A stretch of 64,000 nucleotides of DNA, from the NCBI GenBank assembly GCA_027490215.1, contig JAIXYO010000029.1, forward strand, positions 1 through 64,000, read 5' to 3'. This DNA comes from Rubrivivax sp. (GTDB taxonomy: Bacteria > Pseudomonadota > Gammaproteobacteria > Burkholderiales > Burkholderiaceae_C). A program made the translations under genes and the position numbers. The notes beneath the pieces were generated by a model that was not told where the DNA came from, searched no databases, and saw only the letters and a list, made by a program, of their open reading frames with translations. Positions 58,785-64,000 of the stretch are shown here, piece after piece (the stretch's first letter is position 1; each line of letters opens with the position of its first letter).

Positions 58785-59968
58785 TGGATGCTGCCCGCCA
58801 GCTCGAAGATCGGCGCGTACATCAACAGCACCACCACACCAATGACCAGACCGATCGCGATCATCAGCAGCGGCTCGAACAGGCGAATGAACCAGTCGAT
58901 CGCCTGCGCGATGTCCTCTTCGTGGAAGCTGGCCGTTCGCTCCAGCATCTCGCCCATCTGGCCGGTGCGCTCGGCCACGCGCAGCAGGCGCAGCGATACC
59001 GCGGTGGTGAGGCCGTGGGTCTCGAACGCGGCGGAAATCGAGCGGCCTTCACCGATGTCGCGGCGTGCAGCAGCCAATGCGCCATGCAGCGTCACCGGCA
59101 ACAGGCCGGTCACCATGTCGAGGGCGACGAGGATCGGGATGCCCGCCTGCAGCAACATGCCCAGTGCGCGGTAGAAGCGCGCCAGCTGGTAGACCCGAAC
59201 GATCTCGCCGATGCGGGGAATGCGCTGGATCTGCTGGGCCACTGCCAGCCGCACCCGGGGGCGGCCCGACGCGTAAGCGCAGGCCACGGCGAGCAAGGCC
59301 GCACCGCCCAGCAGCTCGAGCCAGTGCGCGTTCGCGAACTGGCCCCACTGCAGCAACAGGCGAGACATCAGCGGAATGCGATCCCCGAGGTCCTGGAACA
59401 CCAGGCTGAACCGCGGCACCACATACAACAGCAGGAACGCGATCACCAGCGATCCCACACCAAGGATCATGGCGGGGTAGATGGCCGCCCCGACGACGCG
59501 CTTGCGCAGCAGATCGGCCTGGGCACGGTAAACAATGAAGCGCTCGATGGCTTCGGTGAGTGCGCCGGTTTTTTCGTTGGCGCGCACGCTGGCCACATAC
59601 AACGGCGGAAACATCGCCGGTTGCGCCTCGAGCGCCGCCGAAAGCGACAGACCAACCTTCAACTGGTCATGCAGGCGTACCAGCACCTGCTTGGCTTCAC
59701 CGCGGCTTTCGCGATCGGCGAGGGTCTCGATCGCCTCGACCACTGACAAACCTGCCCGCAGCAGGATCAGCAGGCTTTGATTGAACTGCAGCAGTGGAAA
59801 GTCAGGCGCCTTGCGCCAAGCGACAGGCCCCGGGCCTTTCGCAGCCTTGATCGCGACAACGGCATATCCCTGTGCCTCGGCCTGACGCCGCGCGTCGGCA
59901 GGGTTGCTGGCGTCCAGCGTGATGGACACCGCTTGCGTGCGACGTATGGCGCTGATGGCGTACTGCAT
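58781..59968 (-). CDS. gspF: GspF/PilC-type inner-membrane platform protein
   Basis: A 395-residue protein with two T2SSF domains (about 60-185 and 265-385) around three membrane helices (VIAFLLLYVVPRFSLVFQDL, LELLGGAALLAVACAYASG, LLMIAIGLVIGVVVLLMYAP). Conserved features include FNQSLLILLRAGLSVVEAIE, FPPLYVASVRANEKTGALTE and RFYRALGMLLQAGIPILVAL. ATG 59968 is chosen because the longer in-frame start is only TTG (59977). It anchors the ATPase at the membrane. Located between gspG and gspE with a 4-base overlap on the ATPase side. Confidence 0.94.
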   Translation of the reverse strand: MQYAISAIRRTQAVSITLDASNPADARRQAEAQGYAVVAIKAAKGPGPVAWRKAPDFPLLQFNQSLLILLRAGLSVVEAIETLADRESRGEAKQVLVRLHDQLKVGLSLSAALEAQPAMFPPLYVASVRANEKTGALTEAIERFIVYRAQADLLRKRVVGAAIYPAMILGVGSLVIAFLLLYVVPRFSLVFQDLGDRIPLMSRLLLQWGQFANAHWLELLGGAALLAVACAYASGRPRVRLAVAQQIQRIPRIGEIVRVYQLARFYRALGMLLQAGIPILVALDMVTGLLPVTLHGALAAARRDIGEGRSISAAFETHGLTTAVSLRLLRVAERTGQMGEMLERTASFHEEDIAQAIDWFIRLFEPLLMIAIGLVIGVVVLLMYAPIFELAGSIQ

Positions 59969-59998
59969 CGGAGGCAAGTGCGGGGGCGCGCAGGCACA

Positions 59999-60415
59999 TC
60001 ACCAGCTGGTGATGTCGGCGTCGAGGCCATCGCCGCCCGGACGCCCGTCGCGGCCGGTCGAACTGATGTCGACATCACCGTGCTCGCCAGGCGAGACGTA
60101 AACGTAAGGGTGACCCCAGGGGTCCAGTGGCAGCGTCTTTTCCAGGTACGGGCCATCCCATTTGGCAACGGTGGCGGGCTTGCTCACCAGTGCCTGCAAG
60201 CCCTGCTCGGTGGAGGGGAAACGACCCACGTCGAGTCGGTACTGCTGCAGCGCCTTCTCGAAGCCGACGATCTGCGCTCGCGTGGTCTTGACCTCGGATT
60301 TGCCGACTTGGGAGAAATACTTGGGACCGACGTAGGCGGCCAGCAGCCCGATGATGACCATGACGACCAACAGTTCGAGCAGCGTAAATCCGCGGTGAGA
60401 GCGGACGTGGTTCAT
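59999..60415 (-). CDS. gspG: Major pseudopilin GspG
   Basis: A 138-residue major pseudopilin: leader MNHVRSHRG, cleavage before FTLLELLVVMVIIGLLAAYV with Glu5 present. The mature domain has the GspG signature YRLDVGRFPSTEQGLQALV and the C-terminal loop DPWGHPYVYVSPGEHGDVD with DISSTGRDGRPGGDG, which binds calcium in characterised GspG. It is the first gene of the operon and would polymerise into the pseudopilus that pushes substrates through the secretin. No prepilin peptidase gene is visible in the window, so processing depends on one elsewhere. Confidence 0.95.
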   Translation of the reverse strand: MNHVRSHRGFTLLELLVVMVIIGLLAAYVGPKYFSQVGKSEVKTTRAQIVGFEKALQQYRLDVGRFPSTEQGLQALVSKPATVAKWDGPYLEKTLPLDPWGHPYVYVSPGEHGDVDISSTGRDGRPGGDGLDADITSW

Positions 60416-60749
60416 GGCAATGGCAGTCTCGTTCGTTGAGCAGCCTTGCAGTGTGACAAGCGAATGTGACGCTCAAGTGAACCCGCCGCTGGAGCCGCCA
60501 TGCAGAGCTCAGCGCCAGCTCGCCAGGAGCTGTCGATCAGTCATGAACCGAAGGGAGGGCGTATGTTGGCGCAGCTGCGTGACGCGACGGTGTCATTGGG
60601 AATGATCCGGACGTACCAGTCCCGCGTGACCGCTGCCCGGCCGCAGGACAAAGGGAAACGGAATCAAAGCCGCTGTCCTACACCACCACCGTGTCGCCGA
60701 ATTCACACTTTCTACAGGCGTAGAACAACCCAAACTCTCTTGGCACCCC
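60416..60749. other. Intergenic region between gspG and the small secreted-protein gene
   Basis: A 334-base divergent spacer that should carry promoters for the pilin operon (minus) and the gene at 60750 (plus). No gene with a convincing start or family match was seen. No strong inverted repeat was noted by eye. The + strand ATG codons inside it (60500, 60563) open short, unconvincing frames. Confidence 0.4.
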
Positions 60750-61196
60750 ATGAAAAAGACCATTGCACTTCTCGTCGCCGTCGCAGCGATGTCCTCATCC
60801 CACGCAGAAACCAGCATTGGCGTGTCGATCGGCATCAACCAACCAGGCGTGTATGGCCGCATCAACATCGGCGATGTGCCGAGGCCCGCTCTGGTTTACG
60901 CGCAGCCAGTGATCATTGCGCAGCCGACGATCCCCTACGAACGCCGACCGATCTACCTGTATGTGCCGCCACAGCATCAGCAGGATTGGCGCCGCTACTG
61001 CGGCCGCTACAGCGCCTGCGGACAGCCGGTCTACTTTGTGCAGGACCAATGGGTGCGTGATCGCTACCAGCAAGAGCACCCCGGCTGGGACCGTGGACGC
61101 AAACGCGGCTGGGACAAGCATGACGACCGTGGTGACGATCGCGGCCGCGGCAATGGACGTGGCAACGGCAAAGACCATCGCGGTCGCGACCACTGA
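60750..61196 (+). CDS. Small secreted, basic Gly/Arg/Asp-rich protein
   Basis: A 148-residue exported protein with signal peptide MKKTIALLVAVAAMSSSHAE, a Tyr/Pro/Gln-rich middle (RRPIYLYVPPQHQQDW, RYCGRYSACGQPVYFVQDQW) with one CysX6Cys pair, and a highly charged tail of Asp, Arg, Lys, Gly and His (GNGRGNGKDHRGRDH). Similar short proteins occur in many betaproteobacteria, but no function is established. It stands alone between the pilin operon and the helicase gene and is closed by a strong terminator at 61251. Confidence 0.75.
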   Translation: MKKTIALLVAVAAMSSSHAETSIGVSIGINQPGVYGRINIGDVPRPALVYAQPVIIAQPTIPYERRPIYLYVPPQHQQDWRRYCGRYSACGQPVYFVQDQWVRDRYQQEHPGWDRGRKRGWDKHDDRGDDRGRGNGRGNGKDHRGRDH

Positions 61197-61250
61197 TCGA
61201 CAGAGCGCCGGCGGTCATCGACTATCCTCAGGCGATCCCGCCGACCTCCC

Positions 61251-61277
61251 AAGGCCTTGATATTCAAGGCCTTTTTT
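61251..61277 (+). terminator. Intrinsic terminator with T-tract
   Basis: Perfect 10-base arms AAGGCCTTGA (61251-61260) and TCAAGGCCTT (61264-61273) around TAT, followed by a T6 tract (61272-61277). It ends the transcript of the small secreted protein and stops only two bases before the GTG start of the helicase gene. Confidence 0.85.
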
Positions 61278-61279
61278 CT

Positions 61280-63502
61280 GTGTCCGACACCCTGAACCTG
61301 CCCAATCCGCGCCATGCGGCGCGTCTGCCTGCGAACATTGGCAAAGCCCAGTTCGAGCGCATCCGCCAGGCGGCTTACAGGCTTCCACAGGTCGTGAAGC
61401 CGGGCGACTTCATTGCCGAGCGCAGTGCGGGCTTCGAGGAACACCTCGACAAGCTCGGGCTGGTGCTGCTGCAAAAGCCGGTGGCAGGCGCGCGCCCCAG
61501 CCGCTGGATTGCGCCCGAGCTGATGGACAGCGCGCTGGCTCACCTCGATGCGGTTGGCAACGGGCCCGATGTGCGTGCGCTGATGCTGGAACGCACCGCG
61601 GCACTGGAGGCCATGGGCGTGTCGCGCAACGCCGGCGTGTGGACACGGCTGATCAGCCACGCGCTGACGCTGGCGGAAGCAGGCTGGAAAGCGCCGGTGC
61701 TGTTTCGGGTACCGGTCGATGCCACGGCCGTTTGGGCCTTCTACCGCGACGGTGACAAGGCCACGCTGCTGGCTGCGCTGGGCGCACCACCGCCCTATGC
61801 GCATGCGGCGGAGCTGATCGTGCACCTCGACGACCTGGTGGCACGCAGCCGCGCGTTCAAGCCGCATCACCTCGAATCGCTGCTGCCGCGCCTGCAGTCT
61901 GAATGCGCGACGCCACAGCCCCTGTCTGATTTGAAGGCAGCGCTGTTGCGCGCACAGGACCGCTGGGAACACCGGGCCGCCGAGCTCGACACGATCGAAG
62001 GCCTGAACAGCGAGCTGGCCTTTCAGGGTTATCCCGATACCTTCGAGAAAGCACGACGCCTGCAACGCAGCGTCACGCTCTACGTCGGCCCGCCGAACAG
62101 CGGCAAGACCCACGCAGCGTTCGAGCGTCTGGCGCAGGCTCATGATGGCGCTTACCTGGCGCCGCTGCGTTTGCTGGCGCTGGAAGGCCGCGACCGGCTG
62201 GTCGGCCGCGGCGTGCCGTGCTCGCTGCTGACCGGCGAGGAAAACGTGCCGGCCGATGGCGCGAGGGTGGTGTCCAGCACCATCGAGATGGTGGGCACCA
62301 ACAAACCCATCGATGTGGCCGTGATCGACGAGGCGCAGATGATCTTCGATCCGTCGCGCGGCTGGGCCTGGACGCAGGCCATCGTCGCGGTGCCGGCCAA
62401 CGAGGTCATCATCATTTGCTCGGCGTATGCGGTGCCGGCGATCGAGAACCTGCTGGGTCTCTGCGGCGAGCGCTGCACCGTGCGGCATTTCGACCGCAAG
62501 CAGCACGTTGATCTGCTGCCGCAGCCGGTCCCGATCTCGGCATTGAAGCTGGGCGACGCGGTGGTCGCATTCAGCCGCCGCGACGTGCTGACGCTGCGCG
62601 ATCAGATCGCTGCCAACGGTCATCCGGTGTCGGTGATCTATGGCGCGCTGCCGCCCGAAGTGCGGCGCCGGGAGGCCGAGCGCTTCGCGACGGGCGAGTC
62701 GCACATCCTGGTCGCCACCGACGCGATCGGCATGGGGCTGAACCTGCCGATTCGACGCGTGCTGTTCAGCACGATGACCAAGTTCGACGGCACGGCTGAT
62801 CGACCGCTCAATGAATCGGAGGTGCACCAGATTGCCGGCCGCGCCGGGCGCTTCGGCATCCACGAAGAAGGCTTCGTCGGCGTGCTGAAGGATGCGGAGC
62901 CCCAGGCCGCGCGGATGCTGAAAGAGTTGCTGCCAAAGACACCCCGCGCGCCACATGACTTCAAGGCGCCCGTGGCACCGAACGGCTGGCATGTCGACAC
63001 CATCGCCTCACGCCTGCACAAGACCAAGCTGCGCGAAGTGCTGGGCGTGTTCGTCGAGCAGTTGAAGCTCGATGACGCACATTTCGCGGTGGCCGAACTT
63101 GACCAGATGCTCGATCTGGCCGAACAGCTCGACCGCTGCGCGCCGGGCCTGACGCTGAAGGAGCGCTTCACCTACGCACAGGCCCCGGTCGACACCCGCA
63201 CCGACACGCAAGTGCAGGAGTTTCTCGACTGGACCAGCAGCCACGCGCTGACCGGCCACGCCGGCACCCCGTGGTTCCTGAAAGACGTCGATGGTCACAG
63301 CCGCCTCGATCGGATGGAACAGGCCCTGCGCGCCGTCACGCTGTGGCTCTGGCTTGATCTGCGCTTCCCTGGCGTCTACGGCCACCTCGACGCGGTACTC
63401 GAATTGCGGCGCCAGCTCAACGACGGCATCGAGCAGCAGCTGAAGGGCAAGCGGCCGCTGGCGCAGGTGCGGCACCGGGCACCGCACAGAGCCCCCCGAT
63501 GA
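61280..63502 (+). CDS. SUV3-like DExH RNA helicase
   Basis: A 740-residue superfamily-2 helicase close in type to mitochondrial SUV3. Core motifs: Walker A GPPNSGKTHAAFERL (about residue 275), LAPLRLLALEGRDRL, DEAQM box VIDEAQMIFDPSRGWAW, a segment with ICSAYAVPA, then the second RecA domain with VSVIYGALPPEVRRREAERF and ILVATDAIGMGLNLPIRRVL, and the motif VI-like QIAGRAGRFG. The first 270 residues and the C-terminal part (from about 560) are additional domains typical of SUV3-type proteins. GTG 61280 is the only start that keeps full length, yet it directly abuts a terminator T-tract, so it lacks a normal ribosome-binding site. RNA decay or remodelling is the likely role. Confidence 0.88.
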   Translation: MSDTLNLPNPRHAARLPANIGKAQFERIRQAAYRLPQVVKPGDFIAERSAGFEEHLDKLGLVLLQKPVAGARPSRWIAPELMDSALAHLDAVGNGPDVRALMLERTAALEAMGVSRNAGVWTRLISHALTLAEAGWKAPVLFRVPVDATAVWAFYRDGDKATLLAALGAPPPYAHAAELIVHLDDLVARSRAFKPHHLESLLPRLQSECATPQPLSDLKAALLRAQDRWEHRAAELDTIEGLNSELAFQGYPDTFEKARRLQRSVTLYVGPPNSGKTHAAFERLAQAHDGAYLAPLRLLALEGRDRLVGRGVPCSLLTGEENVPADGARVVSSTIEMVGTNKPIDVAVIDEAQMIFDPSRGWAWTQAIVAVPANEVIIICSAYAVPAIENLLGLCGERCTVRHFDRKQHVDLLPQPVPISALKLGDAVVAFSRRDVLTLRDQIAANGHPVSVIYGALPPEVRRREAERFATGESHILVATDAIGMGLNLPIRRVLFSTMTKFDGTADRPLNESEVHQIAGRAGRFGIHEEGFVGVLKDAEPQAARMLKELLPKTPRAPHDFKAPVAPNGWHVDTIASRLHKTKLREVLGVFVEQLKLDDAHFAVAELDQMLDLAEQLDRCAPGLTLKERFTYAQAPVDTRTDTQVQEFLDWTSSHALTGHAGTPWFLKDVDGHSRLDRMEQALRAVTLWLWLDLRFPGVYGHLDAVLELRRQLNDGIEQQLKGKRPLAQVRHRAPHRAPR

Positions 63503-64000
63503 AACCCCCTGCCCGCCTTCAACCGCTGATCGACGAAGGCCTGATCGACAGCGTCGTTCGGCAACTGATGAGCGGCAAGGAGGCGATGGTGTTCGTGGTG
63601 CGCTGCGGCGACGACACGCGCTGCGCGAAGGTCTACAAGGAAGCCACGCAGCGCAGTTTCCGGCAGGCGGTCGACTACACCGAGAACCGCAAGGTCAAGA
63701 ACTCGCGCCAGGCGCGCGCGATGGCCAAGGGCACGCGCTACGGCCGCGAATCCCAGGAAGCCGCCTGGCAAAGCGCCGAGGTCGATGCGTTGTACCGGTT
63801 GGCTGCGGCTGGCGTGCGGGTGCCCAAGCCGTACAACTTCCACGACGGCGTGCTGCTGATGGAGCTGGTGACCGATGCCGACGGCGACGCCGCTCCACGC
63901 CTGAACGACGTGGCCTTCACGCCCGAGGACGCGCGAGCGCACCATGCGAGCCTGCTGGTCGAGGTCGTGCGGATGCTGTGCGCCGGCGTCGTGCACGGCG
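63499..64000 (+). CDS. RIO1-family serine protein kinase, N-terminal part
   Basis: Partial gene: ATG 63499 overlaps the helicase stop (ATGA) and the frame leaves the window at 64000, giving 167 residues. It shows RIO kinase features: VRQLMSGKEAMVFVVRCGDD, with the nucleotide loop SGKEA and the catalytic-lysine region CAKVYKEA, then the RIO insertion RSFRQAVDYTENRKVKNSRQ and the hinge GVLLMELVTD. The catalytic HxD (from VVHGD) begins at the very edge. RIO1 proteins act in ribosome maturation in archaea and eukaryotes; bacterial copies are poorly understood. The coupling to a SUV3-like helicase suggests an RNA-related role. Confidence 0.88.
   Translation, partial: MKPPARLQPLIDEGLIDSVVRQLMSGKEAMVFVVRCGDDTRCAKVYKEATQRSFRQAVDYTENRKVKNSRQARAMAKGTRYGRESQEAAWQSAEVDALYRLAAAGVRVPKPYNFHDGVLLMELVTDADGDAAPRLNDVAFTPEDARAHHASLLVEVVRMLCAGVVHG

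Noticed and set aside
60500-61060. 186-codon + strand frame overlapping the small secreted protein
   Set aside because: Different frame from the gene at 60750, which has a signal peptide; the translation is Arg/Pro-rich shadow.
61064-62992. 642-codon minus-strand open frame opposite the helicase gene
   Set aside because: The + strand has clear DExH helicase motifs; the minus frame translates to a low-complexity shadow.

Overview
The window looks like the chromosome of a GC-rich betaproteobacterium, most likely Burkholderiales of the Rubrivivax/Leptothrix/Roseateles/Aquincola type. The grounds are high GC, ATGA/GTGA-coupled operons, exosortase/VPLPA-CTERM sorting, a two-partner secretion adhesin and a hybrid type II secretion/type IV pilus-like operon. 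This placement is inference from gene content. No rRNA, complete tRNA, insertion sequence or CRISPR array was seen. Nearly everything here serves the cell surface: polysaccharide, sorted surface proteins, a giant adhesin and their export machines.

Layout. (1) 1-8704: exopolysaccharide genes in alternating blocks: a truncated UDP-glucuronate decarboxylase-type epimerase, an O-antigen ligase/polymerase-like membrane protein, two GT4 glycosyltransferases, two SAM methyltransferases, a WcaF-like acetyltransferase and a secreted beta-propeller protein. (2) 8899-16265 (+): an exosortase fused to EpsI (XrtD type), the TPR lipoprotein PrsT, a second small exosortase (XrtH/XrtM type), a membrane partner, and a subtilisin whose own C-terminus is an IPTL-CTERM sorting tail. 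(3) 16316-21939 (-): a small protein, a VPLPA-CTERM protein, then tyrosine autokinase, Wzz/GNVR protein, outer-membrane beta-barrel and Wza-like export lipoprotein. (4) 21950-27170 (-): periplasmic coiled-coil protein, large porin, TonB, ExbD and a DUF2341-LamG-ExbB fusion, forming an unusual energised envelope module.

(5) 27306-48383 (-): a GT4 glycosyltransferase, a 3524-residue TpsA adhesin ending in a cysteine pair, a decayed FkbM methyltransferase, a secreted protein of unknown function, a VPLPA-CTERM protein, two TPR-GT41 (O-GlcNAc-transferase-like) enzymes and the TpsB transporter. TpsA + TpsB + GT41 recalls the Haemophilus HMW1A/B/C glycosylated adhesin system. (6) 48439-51573 (-): a stray pseudopilin, two more VPLPA-CTERM proteins, a ribbon-helix-helix protein and a LuxR-type EpsA-like regulator. 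(7) 51720-60415 (-): ten tightly coupled genes for GspG, GspF, GspE, GspL/PilM-, PilN-, PilO- and PilP/GspC-like proteins, a secretin and two pseudopilins. (8) 60750-64000 (+): a small secreted basic protein, a terminator, a SUV3-like RNA helicase and a RIO1-type kinase cut by the window end.

How the parts may cooperate (inference): the left genes assemble and export a polysaccharide; XrtD sorts at least four VPLPA-CTERM proteins, probably into that matrix, while the second exosortase handles the IPTL-CTERM protease made from the same operon. A CTAG-centred motif lies before the VPLPA transcription units and may mark a shared regulon, with the EpsA-like LuxR protein as an obvious candidate regulator. 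The TPS locus builds a probably glycosylated giant adhesin, and the T2SS-like operon with its separate pseudopilin provides a further export route.
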